Both the position numbers and the translations under genes were made by a program. From Usitatibacter palustris (lineage in GTDB: Bacteria; Pseudomonadota; Gammaproteobacteria; Burkholderiales; Usitatibacteraceae), in assembly GCF_013003985.1 (NCBI RefSeq), contig NZ_CP053073.1, forward strand, positions 3,286,001 to 3,350,000: a stretch of 64,000 bases of DNA, given 5' to 3'. Below, in pieces: positions 51,001-59,665 of the stretch; positions within the stretch are counted from its first letter, which is position 1; the number at the start of each line of letters is the position of its first letter. The notes under the pieces are model-generated. The model saw nothing but the letters and a program-made list of their open reading frames with translations. It was not told the origin of the DNA and made no database searches.

Positions 51001-52356
51001 TGCGCCACGCGTGTGGTTCGCCTGCGTGGGCCAGATGTCGACGCGATTGAAGCGGCCCAGGCGCGGGTAGGGGTGCGAGGTCGCATCGAACTTCTTGCGG
51101 CAGCGCGGCGTCGCGGGCGAACCCGTGTTGCCGGTCACGACCGCGGGGAGCGCCGCGTCGGCTTCCGTCTTGCACCACCGGACCGGGGCCTCGATGGTGA
51201 AGCCGCCGCCGGGATTCGCGCCGGCCGCATTGGCGAGCGCGCACGTGGTCAGGTTGATGTCGCTGCAATACTCATGCGGCGTGATGTTGTAGTAGTGCGG
51301 GTTCGACGTCTGGTGGCGAATCTTGTAGCGGAACACGGCGTTGGGCAGGCCGACGTTCCCGTTGGTGCCGTTCTTGAAATACAGGAAGTAGTTCGGCAGG
51401 CCACCACCCAGGAAGGCGCCCGTGTTGTGACGCCCGTTGTAGCGGCAGATGGCCGTGTTGGTCTTCTCGGCCGCGGTGGGATCGTCCTTCGTGCAGTAGA
51501 TCACCTCGTTGAAGGCGTTCGTGAGGTTCGTGGCGCCGCCGGTGGCGTACGCATCGGCCTTCGCGGACGTCGGATTCGACGCCGTCATCGCCGTGCCGTT
51601 GGCCTGCATGGCCGGCGAGTAGGTGATGTCGGGGTTGTACCAGATCTGGTTGAACTTGGTCGCGTAGAACGGCGCTTCCCCGTAGGTCGGGATGTCGTCC
51701 TGGTCGGTCTCGAGGTCGTTCGGATCGGTGTTGTCGTTGCCGCACGGCGAGCCGCGCGGGCTCGTGGGGTTGTTCGCCGTGAAGCCGTAGCCCGCGTCCT
51801 GCTTGCCACCAGGCCCGGTGCAGCCTTCGTCGATCACGACCGTCGCTCCGGTCGTGTTGCCCGTGAGGTTGATGGTTGTCCCACCCACCGTCGTCGAAAG
51901 CGTGAGCGTCGTCGAGCTGGGCACGGACTTCACGAAATACACCGTGTTCAAGGCAAGCGGCGCGGGCGGCGTACCGGCGATGAAGATCACCGTCGAGTTC
52001 ACGGCGGCGCGGTGGTTGTTCGATCCGTTATCCCCCGCCGTCGTGATGGTCTCGTTGCTCGAACCCGTGTTCACGTTGCTCACCGTCAGGGCGTTGGTGT
52101 TGCAGCGCTTGCAGTTGAGGTAGAAGTCCTGGCCCGTGTTGCGGAAGAGCTGGTCGGGCATGTAGTTCCAGTTCATGGAGCCCGAATCGTCCAGGATGTA
52201 CATGAGGTTCGGCAGCACGGACGTGGAGGCCGTGTTGGCGAGCGGGACGTCCGCGAGGTCCGCGAGCTGGGCGCGCGCCGGCGGCGCGAGCACGATAGCA
52301 GCAGCGACACCTAGGGCGGAGACGGCGACAAAGCGCCGCAGATTGAGAACGTTCAT
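48085..52356 (-). CDS. pilY1: Type IV pilus tip adhesin / assembly factor PilY1
   Basis: A 1423-residue secreted protein with a signal peptide (about 1-29). A von Willebrand A-like part begins with a MIDAS-type motif DDSGS (56-60) and includes LLTTDGYWN far downstream. The C-terminal PilY1 beta-propeller has DPVNATPAFVKAAV, YIAANDGMLHAFNGDTG, VFVTSGMNN and LYAGDLYGNVWKF. Residues about 83-178 form a Thr/Asn/Gly-rich module (LALNTVYFVKSV) inserted soon after the MIDAS motif. PilY1 proteins control pilus biogenesis and surface sensing. ATG 52356 has AAGGAG seven bases upstream. It is the largest gene in the minor-pilin operon. Confidence 0.93.
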   Translation of the reverse strand: MNVLNLRRFVAVSALGVAAAIVLAPPARAQLADLADVPLANTASTSVLPNLMYILDDSGSMNWNYMPDQLFRNTGQDFYLNCKRCNTNALTVSNVNTGSSNETITTAGDNGSNNHRAAVNSTVIFIAGTPPAPLALNTVYFVKSVPSSTTLTLSTTVGGTTINLTGNTTGATVVIDEGCTGPGGKQDAGYGFTANNPTSPRGSPCGNDNTDPNDLETDQDDIPTYGEAPFYATKFNQIWYNPDITYSPAMQANGTAMTASNPTSAKADAYATGGATNLTNAFNEVIYCTKDDPTAAEKTNTAICRYNGRHNTGAFLGGGLPNYFLYFKNGTNGNVGLPNAVFRYKIRHQTSNPHYYNITPHEYCSDINLTTCALANAAGANPGGGFTIEAPVRWCKTEADAALPAVVTGNTGSPATPRCRKKFDATSHPYPRLGRFNRVDIWPTQANHTRGATSVRTDCASASVCTHAEELQNFANWYSFYRTRMALMKTASGRAFGALANADRFRIGFITINPGGNGSDKFLKVNKFITTHKQSWYDLLYAQTTNGSTPLPQALSRVGRYYAGLNTGISAGMIPTATDDPVQYACQHNYALLTTDGYWNSSANSNLGSGTVDNVDSSNSGFFTRAVGAYDGGTGLSATNTLADVAAYYYKEDLRTSGAVADNIVPTSSKDTNNKQHMVTFTLGLGLEGFMDYIPDYETNTGGDFSKIKAGTSGACSWTTGVCNWPVPVSGQPSTLDDLWHAAVNARGTYFSAGDPNSLTQGLGSALSKLQVMTAAAAASATSSPNITETDNYIYSSTFRTTEWDGEIVAQRIDTVTGNVLPAIVWSAQTLLDSRSSATSDSRTIFTIDESGANKRKNFAYGSLSAGAVGAIAAEQPYFSGKCGQFSQCALLLPAQQTIANNGDNLVNYLRGWRVHEDFVSPETGSPFRKRPHILGDPVNATPAFVKAAVFNFADAVTPDYASFKNTQDTRQGVLYIAANDGMLHAFNGDTGAELWAYVPRIVMPKLHKLATANWGSAHTFNVDGSPQVMDVFTGSAWRTILVAGLNSGGRGFYALDVTDPATPKVLWEFCESASMCANWDADVGFSYGNPVITKRVVDGKWVVFVTSGMNNVTPGDGRGYLFTLDAMTGAKLSKVTTAEGTAAYPSGLNKMSGYADSFAVDNTGKFLYAGDLYGNVWKFNTATANPSVSKLAILLDGSGKKQAITSRPELGAIDGYPVIFVGTGRYLGEDDLPDPATVLPSPPGLPYAYQQSLYAIKDKGTSYGNFRAVSGVVQQTIIDGGTTRSTSTNPVDWGVNDGWFMDLNPGGTSPGERINLDPQLVQGTLVVVTNVPNNSACSIGGDSWIYQFDFKTGQFVPSSAGSVAGQKFTGQITVGAVIVRLPSGIFKGIATGATGTKTPFDVKIGGGGGNARRISWRELIQR

Positions 52357-52387
52357 GGGGAGGCTCCTTGGCTGGTTTCTCGGGTCT

Positions 52388-52990
52388 TCAGACCTGGACC
52401 AGCACGCTTGTCTGGATGACGCTGACCGTATTGCGCGGACCATCGACACGGGTGGTCACGCGGTAGTAGAGCTGGGGCTTGCCCACGAACTGCGGCGCGC
52501 CGACCGACATGCTGCCGCCGGTCCCGCTCGTCGTCGGGGCAAAGTACATCGCGCACTCGTTGGACACACCCGCGTTCTCGGCGTTGTAGGCCGTGTCGGG
52601 CTGGGTACACATGCGGTGAATCAGGTAGCGGACGCGGTTGCCGCTGGCATCGGGCACGCCGCCGGCAACGGAAATCGCGTCGGTCCAGGCCGATTCTTCA
52701 AACCAGTCGGGTTCCACGACCGGACGATTCGAGAAGTAACCCGACGTCTCGTTGGTCGCTTGCAGGGTGGCGCCCGCGGAATTGGCCACGAGCCAGCGCA
52801 CCGCTTCCTGGGTACCCCGGTCCGCGACCTGCACGGCGGCTTCCTTGAAGGCGACGTTGCCGGCGACGACCGTGGCGGTATCGACCGAGCGCATGAGTGC
52901 CACGCCCGCCATCGTCATCGCGACCAGCACGATGAGGGAGATGAGCAGGACCACGCCTTTCTGGCGGCGGGCGAATTTCGGGTGCGACAT
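52388..52990 (-). CDS. pilX: Minor pilin assembly protein PilX
   Basis: A 200-residue PilX-type protein. The short basic leader ends in KG and is followed by VVLLISLIVLVAMTMAGVAL. This helix lacks the mature Glu5, as usual for PilX. The soluble domain starts with the conserved FKEAAVQVADRGTQEAVRWL region and has two late cysteines (MCTQ, NECAMYF) that may form a disulfide. The start ATG at 52990 is chosen because the longer frame overlaps pilW. It sits between pilW and pilY1. Confidence 0.85.
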   Translation of the reverse strand: MSHPKFARRQKGVVLLISLIVLVAMTMAGVALMRSVDTATVVAGNVAFKEAAVQVADRGTQEAVRWLVANSAGATLQATNETSGYFSNRPVVEPDWFEESAWTDAISVAGGVPDASGNRVRYLIHRMCTQPDTAYNAENAGVSNECAMYFAPTTSGTGGSMSVGAPQFVGKPQLYYRVTTRVDGPRNTVSVIQTSVLVQV

Positions 52991-53022
52991 GGAGGCAGTC
53001 CTCTGCGGGGAGCGGCGCGCGA

Positions 53023-54219
53023 TCATTGCGGCCACCAGATCATGTTGCGCAGCGGCACGATGACTTCGAACGTGCGATAGCGATAGCAGCCCCACTGCGC
53101 GTTGCTGCCGGCGATGTCCATCGCGACGTTGCCCTTCGAGACCCACACGGGGTTGGCGGTCGTCGTGATGCAAGTGCCGCTCGAATCCGGCTTCTCGGGC
53201 GTCATGCTGCGCGAGACGACCGCGAGACGAATGGCGATGACCCGCGCCCAGTTGGCCGCGGTGGCCGTGGCCGGCATCGCGTCGGCCCACTGGTCGGTGG
53301 TCGACATGGCGGCTTCCGGAACCGAGACCGCTGCCCCCGTGCCCGTCGAGATGATGTTGTAGTCTCCGCTGCCGTCGTATCCGTACTGCGCCTGCATCTG
53401 CACGACGCCATCGGCGATCACCGTGGGCGCGCCACCGGGCACGAGGCCGTCGACCACCTCGAGCGCGTTGTTGTTGATGCGATAGGTCTGGAGCATCGGG
53501 CGCGAACCCAGGTTGTAGAGGCGCGCACCGGTCTGCGCGGCGTCGATGAACTTCGTGTACGTGGTCATCGGCGGCACGCCACCGGCGGGGTTGTACATCG
53601 TCGTGCGGCTGTTGCCGGACGCATCGATGTAGGAGCCGGTAGTGCGAAGGATCTTGTCGAGATCGCCGGCCGGCGACGGGAGGTCACGCACCTGCGCGAG
53701 CGTGCAGGGCGTGGATTCCTGCGCGAGGACCACGAGGTCGCCCTTCTGGAAACCGAAGCGGTTGTCGACCTGGAGGAAGCCCGTGGCACCCGGGTTGTTG
53801 ATGAACTTCACCGGCGCCTGGTACATGTCCGAGGAGCCGTAGAGGAACGTGATCTGGTCGGGCGCGCCGCCGGTACCGTTGGCGATCTGCACCGGCAACA
53901 TGCGGAAGTTGAAGCCCACCCCACCCGGCTCGTAGTAGCCGTTGGTCGTGCAGCCCATCAGCGTGACGTGATTGATGCCGTAACCGGCCATGCGGCCGTC
54001 GCGCTCGAGCTGGAACAGCGAGAAGACGCCGTTCTGCTGCGCGTCGCCGGCGCCGGTGGTCGTGCGCTTCTGGCCCTCGGAAACCGCGAACATCTGGAAC
54101 ATCACGACCGTCGCGAGGAGGCCGACGAGCACGCCGACCATGAGCTCCACGAGGGTGAAGCCGCGTTGGCGCGCGATTGAGGAAGTCTGGCGGATTCTTT
54201 CCATAGGAAGAGTGCTCAT
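53023..54219 (-). CDS. pilW: Minor pilin PilW
   Basis: A 398-residue prepilin-like protein. The leader of 20 residues ends in RG and is followed by FTLVELMVGVLVGLLATVV with Glu5. The long soluble domain includes QLERDGRMAGYG, which is typical for PilW, and TFEVIVPLRN near the end. It overlaps pilV by four bases. With PilV, PilX and FimT it would prime pilus assembly and present PilY1. Confidence 0.88.
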   Translation of the reverse strand: MSTLPMERIRQTSSIARQRGFTLVELMVGVLVGLLATVVMFQMFAVSEGQKRTTTGAGDAQQNGVFSLFQLERDGRMAGYGINHVTLMGCTTNGYYEPGGVGFNFRMLPVQIANGTGGAPDQITFLYGSSDMYQAPVKFINNPGATGFLQVDNRFGFQKGDLVVLAQESTPCTLAQVRDLPSPAGDLDKILRTTGSYIDASGNSRTTMYNPAGGVPPMTTYTKFIDAAQTGARLYNLGSRPMLQTYRINNNALEVVDGLVPGGAPTVIADGVVQMQAQYGYDGSGDYNIISTGTGAAVSVPEAAMSTTDQWADAMPATATAANWARVIAIRLAVVSRSMTPEKPDSSGTCITTTANPVWVSKGNVAMDIAGSNAQWGCYRYRTFEVIVPLRNMIWWPQ

Positions 54220-54704
54220 GGATTGCTCACGATCGCGATGGCGACGTGGTTGCTCGTCGAAATCGCATCGGGGGCGCGCCAGAACACGGTGACCGTGACC
54301 TGGTAGGCGCCGGGAAGTCCTCCGGGTCCGGGCGGCGCGCCGGCCACGGGTGCGATGGCAATCGTGGGCGTGTAAGTCCCCGCGCCGGGAAGGCCGGTGC
54401 CGGGCGCCTGGACCTTGGTCACCCAGGCTCCCGCGGCAGGGCCGCCGGGATACGCGTAGACCGGGACGCGGGCAAGGTTCACGCCGCGGTCAAGCCAGAT
54501 CTGCGAAAGGATCTCGTTGGCGAGGAACGCCGCCTCGGTGCGGTACTGGGCGTTGGAGACGTTGCTGATCGAGACGGCCTGCATCGCGACGAGCGCGAGC
54601 ACGCCCAGCGAGAAGATCAGGATCCCGATGAGGGCCTCGAGGAGCATCACGCCCTCCTGGCCCGCACGCATCGCTTTCATTTTCATGGTTTTCATCGATT
54701 TCAT
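54216..54704 (-). CDS. pilV: Minor pilin PilV
   Basis: A 162-residue prepilin-like protein. The leader ends in EG before VMLLEALIGILIFSLGVLAL, with Glu at mature position 5. The following QAVSISNVSNAQYRTEAAFLANEIL helix is typical of PilV. The C-terminal half is Gly/Pro-rich. The N-terminal Met/Lys repeats (MKSMKTMKMKAM) give several possible starts; the first is used. It lies 13 bases after fimT. Confidence 0.86.
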   Translation of the reverse strand: MKSMKTMKMKAMRAGQEGVMLLEALIGILIFSLGVLALVAMQAVSISNVSNAQYRTEAAFLANEILSQIWLDRGVNLARVPVYAYPGGPAAGAWVTKVQAPGTGLPGAGTYTPTIAIAPVAGAPPGPGGLPGAYQVTVTVFWRAPDAISTSNHVAIAIVSNP

Positions 54705-54717
54705 CGCGCCTCCTCCC

Positions 54718-55260
54718 CTAGCAGGCCCGCGGGTCGCCGGCAGGCGCCTGCGGATCGCACATGCGGATCGCGCCGCCGGCGGGGATGATGATGCGCAGCT
54801 CGCGGCTTTCGGCGGCCGGCATCGAGGGGTTGTCGATGTCGATCTGCGTGATCACCGGCGAACCGTTGTGGTTGTTCGGATCGATCCGGCCCAGGGCGGT
54901 GAAGGTAATCACGGTGCCGCCACCCGGGGTCGTCGTCGCCACGGCGTTGTACGAGCCTTCGTCGTGGCTGCGCTCGCGGATCGGAGGAGCCTGCTCCGGA
55001 TCCGACTTCGGATTGACGACGTAGCCGGTGCCGGTCGTGAACTCGAGGTGAACCGCGCGGTTGCTGCGGATCGCCTCGTTCTTCGCGGCCTGCAGGCCGT
55101 TCATGATCGCCTCGGCCGCCGTGCGGATCTGGGTGTTCTGGATCCACATGGTGAACATGGGAACACCCGTGGCCATCAATACGCCGAGGATGACCAGCGT
55201 CACCAGCATCTCGATCAACGAGACGCCGCGCTGGCGCTGCCGACGAACGATGCCGATCAT
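54718..55260 (-). CDS. fimT: FimT/GspH-type minor pseudopilin
   Basis: A 180-residue prepilin-like protein. The leader ends in RG before VSLIEMLVTLVILGVLMATG, followed by RTAAEAIMNGLQAAKNEAIRSN, typical for GspH/FimT. Two C-terminal cysteines (MCDPQ and the last residue) may pair. In some bacteria FimT binds DNA and helps uptake during transformation. ATG 55260 is chosen for a normal 13-residue leader. It lies two bases after pilE. Confidence 0.87.
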   Translation of the reverse strand: MIGIVRRQRQRGVSLIEMLVTLVILGVLMATGVPMFTMWIQNTQIRTAAEAIMNGLQAAKNEAIRSNRAVHLEFTTGTGYVVNPKSDPEQAPPIRERSHDEGSYNAVATTTPGGGTVITFTALGRIDPNNHNGSPVITQIDIDNPSMPAAESRELRIIIPAGGAIRMCDPQAPAGDPRAC

Positions 55261-55262
55261 GT

Positions 55263-55697
55263 TCAGCACGACGTCTTGCGAATGATGAAGCAGGTATTGG
55301 GCATCGGCGTGGGTGCCCATCCGGCAGGCGCCGCGGTGGTCGCACGGGCGTTCTGCTCATTGATGGTGAACGCGAAGCCCGCGGCGCGCAGCTTGCCGGT
55401 GGCCGTCACCACATAAGTCTGGTTGCCAGCACCGAGGGCGCACGCGTAGTCGAAGTACGTGGTCTGGGTCGGCGCGGCAGCACCGCAACCGTTGAGACCC
55501 GCACCCGCGAAATTGCGGTTGTCCTGGTAGTGCTGCTCCATGCGGACCCGGAACTGCTGCAGGTTCGTATGGCCCTCCACCAGCGCACCGCGCGTGATGT
55601 AGTCGTTGTACTGCGGAATCGCGATTGCCGCCAGGATGCCGATGATGGCAACCACGATCATCAATTCAATCAGGGTGAAGCCGGTTTGCTTTTGCAT
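55263..55697 (-). CDS. pilE: Type IV pilin of the PilE type
   Basis: A 144-residue prepilin. The leader MQKQTG is cleaved before [20 protein letters not shown], and Pro22 of the helix is kept (IPQYNDY). The soluble part has three cysteines (GCGAAA, YACALG and the last residue), with a DTYY-like core typical of minor PilE proteins that sit next to fimT-pilVWXY1. It could be a minor pilin rather than the major PilA, whose gene is usually elsewhere. ATG 55697 has GGAGG five bases upstream. It is the first gene of the operon. Confidence 0.88.
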   Translation of the reverse strand: MQKQTGFTLIELMIVVAIIGILAAIAIPQYNDYITRGALVEGHTNLQQFRVRMEQHYQDNRNFAGAGLNGCGAAAPTQTTYFDYACALGAGNQTYVVTATGKLRAAGFAFTINEQNARATTAAPAGWAPTPMPNTCFIIRKTSC

Positions 55698-55836
55698 GCT
55701 TTCCTCCACGAATGGCATCTTAGGGAAACGGGCGCCAGTGTCTCGCTTGGACTGACAACTGGCAGGCGAAGGCCGACAGACGGCGCTTCAAGGCTTGGGA
55801 ACGGGGCGGAAGGGGGCTTTTGGCCCCGTGATCGGC

Positions 55837-55842
55837 TATAAT
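55837..55842 (+). promoter_or_regulatory. -10 element of tRNA-Thr
   Basis: A perfect TATAAT lies 16 bases before the mature tRNA 5' end. No good -35 is seen at normal spacing (the region is a GC-rich hairpin, about 55801-55829). Confidence 0.45.
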
Positions 55843-55858
55843 AAGCACCCTTTACGGG

Positions 55859-55934
<76 letters not shown>

Positions 55935-55966
55935 CCCCCCCTTCGCGTGCGCCGCCCGGCGCGCGC

Positions 55967-57478
55967 TCAGCCCAGGAACATCCGGTAAGCCGGGTTCCGG
56001 GTTTCATCGGTGTAGTCATAGCCCAGTTCGCGCAGGAAACGGCGGAACGCGCCGCGCTCGCCCTCCGGCACCTGGAGGCCCACGAGCACGCGCCCCACAT
56101 CCGCGCCGTGGTTGCGGTAATGGAACAGGGAAATGTTCCAGCCCGAGCCCATGTGGGTGAGGAAATTCATCAGCGCGCCGGGACGGTCGGGAAATTCAAA
56201 GCGGTAGAGCATCTCGTCGCCCCCCTCGGGCGCGAGGCCGCCCACGAGGTGGCGCACGTGGAGCTTCGCCATCTCGTTGTCCGAGAGATCCACGGCCTTC
56301 ATTCCCTTCTGTTGCAGCCCGGCGATCAGCCGCTCGGTCTCTTCGCGGCCCGAAACGGAAACGCCCAGGAAAACGTGCGCCGCGCGCTTGTCGGCATACC
56401 TGTAGTTGAACTCGGTCACGTTGCGCTTGCCCAGCTGGGCGCACAGCGCCCGGAAGCTGCCGGGCTTCTCGGGGATGGTGACGGCCAGCACGGCCTCGCG
56501 GTGTTCGCCGAGCTCCGCGCGTTCGGCCACGAAGCGCAGCCGGTCGAAATTCATGTTCGCGCCGCAGGCGACCGCCACCAGCGTGCGGCCCTTGGCGCGG
56601 CGACGCGCGGTCCAGCGCTTGATGCCGGCGAGCGCGAGCGCGCCCGAGGGCTCGACGACCGTGCGCGTGTCCTCGAAGATGTCCTTGATCGCCGCGCAGA
56701 TCTCGTCGGTGTCGACCAGCACCATCTCGTCGACCAGCTCGCGGGCGATCCGGAATGTTTCCTTGCCCACCTGGCGCACCGCGACGCCGTCGGCGAAGAG
56801 GTTCACGTGCGGCAGCGTCACGCGCCGGCCCGCCTTGAGCGAGGCCTGCATTGCATTCGAATCAGTCGGCTCGACGCCGATCACCTTGGTGCGGGGCGAA
56901 ACGCGCTTCACGTATGAGGCGATGCCGGCGATGAGGCCGCCGCCGCCCACCGGGACGAAGATGGCATCGATGGGTTGCGCGTGTTGCCGCAGGATCTCCA
57001 TGCCGATCGTGCCCTGGCCCGCGATGACCAGCGGGTCGTCGTAGGGATGCACGAACGTCATGCCATGGCGGCGGGCCAGCTTGCGCGCATGCACGTTCGC
57101 CTCGTAGTAGCTGTCGCCCTTGAGCTCCACCTTCGCGCCTCGCGCCGAGACCGCGGTGACCTTGATTCGCGGCGTCGTGACGGGCATCACGATCGTCGCG
57201 CGCACGCCCAGCTTCTGTGCCGCGAGCGCCACGCCCTGCGCGTGGTTGCCGGCGCTCGCGCAGATGACTCCCTTCGCCAAGCGGGCCGGGCTCAGGTGCG
57301 CCATCTTGTTGTACGCGCCGCGCAGCTTGAACGAGAACACCGCCTGCTTGTCCTCGCGCTTGAGCAGCACGTGGTTGCCGATGCGGCGCGAGATCGCGGG
57401 TGCGGGTTCGAGGGGGCTTTCGATCGCCACGTCGTAGACGCGCGCGGCGAGGATCTTCTTCAGGTAGTCGTCCTTCAT
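55967..57478 (-). CDS. ilvA: Threonine deaminase (biosynthetic)
   Basis: A 503-residue PLP enzyme making 2-oxobutanoate from threonine for isoleucine synthesis. The PLP lysine is K51 ([10 protein letters not shown]), and the phosphate loop is [11 protein letters not shown]. Two ACT-like regulatory domains fill the C-terminal third (about 325-503), which fits the isoleucine-inhibited form rather than the short catabolic one. It is divergent from rpiA, with 35 bases between the starts. Confidence 0.95.
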   Translation of the reverse strand: MKDDYLKKILAARVYDVAIESPLEPAPAISRRIGNHVLLKREDKQAVFSFKLRGAYNKMAHLSPARLAKGVICASAGNHAQGVALAAQKLGVRATIVMPVTTPRIKVTAVSARGAKVELKGDSYYEANVHARKLARRHGMTFVHPYDDPLVIAGQGTIGMEILRQHAQPIDAIFVPVGGGGLIAGIASYVKRVSPRTKVIGVEPTDSNAMQASLKAGRRVTLPHVNLFADGVAVRQVGKETFRIARELVDEMVLVDTDEICAAIKDIFEDTRTVVEPSGALALAGIKRWTARRRAKGRTLVAVACGANMNFDRLRFVAERAELGEHREAVLAVTIPEKPGSFRALCAQLGKRNVTEFNYRYADKRAAHVFLGVSVSGREETERLIAGLQQKGMKAVDLSDNEMAKLHVRHLVGGLAPEGGDEMLYRFEFPDRPGALMNFLTHMGSGWNISLFHYRNHGADVGRVLVGLQVPEGERGAFRRFLRELGYDYTDETRNPAYRMFLG

Positions 57479-57513
57479 CCCGCAAGAATAGCAATTTCCC
57501 TTATCCTGCCCGG

Positions 57514-58191
57514 ATGGACCAGAACGGCTTGGATCAGAATGCCCTCAAAAAGATGGCCGCAGAAGCGGCGATCAAGTACGTCGAGGACGACATGATGGTG
57601 GGCGTGGGCACGGGCTCCACGGTCAACTACTTCATCGCCGCCCTGGGCCCGTGGCGCGCGCGCATCAGGGGCGCGGTGGCGAGCTCCGAGGCCAGCGCGA
57701 AACTCCTGCGCGAGCTGAAGATTCCGGTGGCCGAGCTCAACGACACCGGCGGCTGCGACGTCTACATCGACGGCGCGGACGAGGCGACCGAGCATCTCGC
57801 GCTCATCAAAGGCGGCGGCGGGGCGCTCACCCGCGAGAAGATCGTGGCCGCGGCGAGCCGCAAGTTCGTCTGCATCGCGGACAAATCGAAGCTCGTTCCC
57901 GTCCTCGGCAAGTTCCCGCTGCCCGTCGAGGTGATTCCGATGGCCCGCAGCTACATCGGCCGCGAGCTCGTGAAGCTGGGCGGCGCACCGGAGCTGCGCA
58001 TGGGCTTCACGACCGACAACGGCAACCTCATCATCGACGTGCACAATCTGGCGATCACGGATCCGGCGGCGCTGGAATCCGCGATCAACCAGCTCGCGGG
58101 CGTGGTTGCCAACGGCCTGTTCGCGCGCCGCCCGGCCGACGTGCTCCTGCTGGCCGGCCCCGAGGGCGTGACGACCCTGAACCGCGCCTGA
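57514..58191 (+). CDS. rpiA: Ribose-5-phosphate isomerase A
   Basis: A 225-residue pentose phosphate enzyme. Motifs: [13 protein letters not shown] (substrate phosphate), [27 protein letters not shown] with the catalytic acids, and [12 protein letters not shown] 57514 is chosen because the longer frame overlaps ilvA on the other strand. It is followed by phoU after 64 bases. Confidence 0.96.
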   Translation: MDQNGLDQNALKKMAAEAAIKYVEDDMMVGVGTGSTVNYFIAALGPWRARIRGAVASSEASAKLLRELKIPVAELNDTGGCDVYIDGADEATEHLALIKGGGGALTREKIVAAASRKFVCIADKSKLVPVLGKFPLPVEVIPMARSYIGRELVKLGGAPELRMGFTTDNGNLIIDVHNLAITDPAALESAINQLAGVVANGLFARRPADVLLLAGPEGVTTLNRA

Positions 58192-58255
58192 TGGCGGCGT
58201 CACGGAACTGCAACATCGAGTCGCTAGGATCCTGAATCTCCGAAGGATTGCCACC

Positions 58256-58972
58256 ATGGTCCTCAATACCCAGGAACACACCTCGAAGCGCTACGACGCG
58301 GAGCTCGAGACCGTCCGGTCACGCGTGCTGCAGATGGGCGGATTGGTCGAGAGCCAGATCTCGAGCGCCATCAACGCACTGTCGACCGGCAACGTCCAGC
58401 TCGCCGACCAGGTGATCGCCGACGACGACCGCGTGAACGCGCTCGAAGTGCAGATCGACGAGGATTGTTCGCACATCATCGCGCGCCGCCAGCCCGCGGC
58501 GCAGGACCTGCGCATGGTCATCATGGTGATCAAGATGATCACGGACCTCGAGCGCATCGGCGACGAGGCCGAGAAGATCGCCCGAATGACGAAGCTCATC
58601 TATTCCTCGGAGCGCCTGACGCTGCCGCGCTTCACCGAGGTGAAGATCGCCGCCGGCTACGCGATCGACATGCTGAAGAAATCGCTCGACGCCTTCGCGC
58701 GCATCGACCTCGCGGCCGCCGCCTCGGTCGTGCGCCAGGATCGCCTGCTCGACGACCAGTTCCGCGGCATCCTGCGCCAGCTGATCACCTTCATGATGGA
58801 AGACGCGCGCACCATCTCGACCTCCATCGAGATCCTGTTCGTCGCGAAGGCGCTGGAGCGAATCGGTGACCACGCGAAGAACATGGCCGAGTACGTCGTC
58901 TACCTCGTGAAAGGCAAGGACGTCCGCCACGTCACCGAGGAAGAGTTCGAGAGGGAGGCGTCGTCAGATTGA
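58256..58972 (+). CDS. phoU: Phosphate-specific transport regulator PhoU
   Basis: A 238-residue all-alpha protein with two three-helix repeats. Each has a metal-binding E/DxxxD-type motif: ITDLERIGDEAEKIAR and VAKALERIGDHAKNMAEYVVY. PhoU links the Pst transporter to the PhoR kinase and represses the Pho regulon when phosphate is plentiful. No pst or pho genes are next to it here. AAGGA nine bases upstream of the ATG serves as ribosome binding site. A long hairpin spans its stop codon. Confidence 0.95.
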   Translation: MVLNTQEHTSKRYDAELETVRSRVLQMGGLVESQISSAINALSTGNVQLADQVIADDDRVNALEVQIDEDCSHIIARRQPAAQDLRMVIMVIKMITDLERIGDEAEKIARMTKLIYSSERLTLPRFTEVKIAAGYAIDMLKKSLDAFARIDLAAAASVVRQDRLLDDQFRGILRQLITFMMEDARTISTSIEILFVAKALERIGDHAKNMAEYVVYLVKGKDVRHVTEEEFEREASSD

Positions 58973-59000
58973 TTCGCGAAGCGAATCTGGACTGACGACG
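58959..59000. terminator. Two-part hairpin across the phoU stop codon
   Basis: CGTCGTCAG (58959-58967) pairs with CTGACGACG (58992-59000), and GATTCGC (58971-58977) with GCGAATC (58981-58987), leaving a GAA loop and one small internal loop. That is 16 paired bases. It includes the last codons and the stop of phoU. No T-run follows on either strand. It lies between converging genes (phoU and the diheme cytochrome) and could serve as a bidirectional terminator or mRNA end protector. Confidence 0.5.
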
Positions 59001-59025
59001 TCCTGAGCGTCTGCGAAGGACCCGC

Positions 59026-59589
59026 TTAACTTGCCGGGCAAGGCGCTCCGGAATCCATCCAGGTCTTGAAGGCCGCGACGAACTGAGCGCGCGGCACCGG
59101 CACGGGTGCGCGCCCCTGTCCCGGTTCCCAACCCCATCCCACCAGCTTGTCCTCGCGGTTGTGCTTGAGCATATTCGCGAGGTCCTTGCCGCCGGTGGCC
59201 TTGCGGTCCTTGATCGTGGCGCAAAGCTGGGCAGGCGTGACGTCGACGAAGACCATCTTCGTTTCCGGGGGCGGGAGGTGCCAGTTGGGTGCGCCGGGTG
59301 GCACGCGCGGGCCGTAGCTCGGCGGCAGGTTCTGCGGCCCGTGGCAGGCGGTGCATTCCATCGCGGCCGCACCATGCCCCGTGGGACCGCGCTTCACGTT
59401 CATCGCGTGCTTCACGCCGGTGTCGTGCTGGCGTGGGCTGTCTTCGGGAATGTGGCAGTTGGCGCAGCGCGGGTGCTGCAGGACCGAGCGCACCACTTCG
59501 AAGGCGGTGAGGCCATCGGCAGGCTGCGCCGGTGCGGTCAACGGCACGAGCAGCACGGAAGCGAACGGGAGAAGGTGGCGGAGTCTCAT
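59026..59589 (-). CDS. Secreted diheme c-type cytochrome
   Basis: A 187-residue periplasmic protein with a signal peptide (about 1-22). Two heme c sites are present: CANCH (42-46) and CTACH (79-83). Between and after them are histidines that may serve as axial ligands (HAMNV, PNWHLPP). It has no clear match to a named enzyme. Isoquinoline-dehydrogenase-like or other electron-donor cytochromes are possible. ATG 59589 gives the best signal peptide; an upstream ATG at 59622 would add eleven residues. Confidence 0.75.
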   Translation of the reverse strand: MRLRHLLPFASVLLVPLTAPAQPADGLTAFEVVRSVLQHPRCANCHIPEDSPRQHDTGVKHAMNVKRGPTGHGAAAMECTACHGPQNLPPSYGPRVPPGAPNWHLPPPETKMVFVDVTPAQLCATIKDRKATGGKDLANMLKHNREDKLVGWGWEPGQGRAPVPVPRAQFVAAFKTWMDSGAPCPAS

Positions 59590-59665
59590 CCGCCCAAGGA
59601 TCGCCGGTCGCGACCGGCGCATCTGCCACCGTAAAGCGCGCGGCGGCGTAGGACGCCGCTGACGC

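Noticed and set aside
48022..52314. 1430-codon open frame on the plus strand opposite pilY1
   Set aside because: It is the antisense shadow of pilY1 in GC-rich DNA. The product is an Arg/Val/Ala/Glu-rich string without domains, whereas the minus-strand protein has a signal peptide, MIDAS motif and PilY1 propeller.
55698..55858. Sigma-54 promoter for pilE
   Set aside because: GG and GC pairs occur but not at ten-base spacing, and no good sigma-70 pair at normal spacing was found either. No promoter is claimed.
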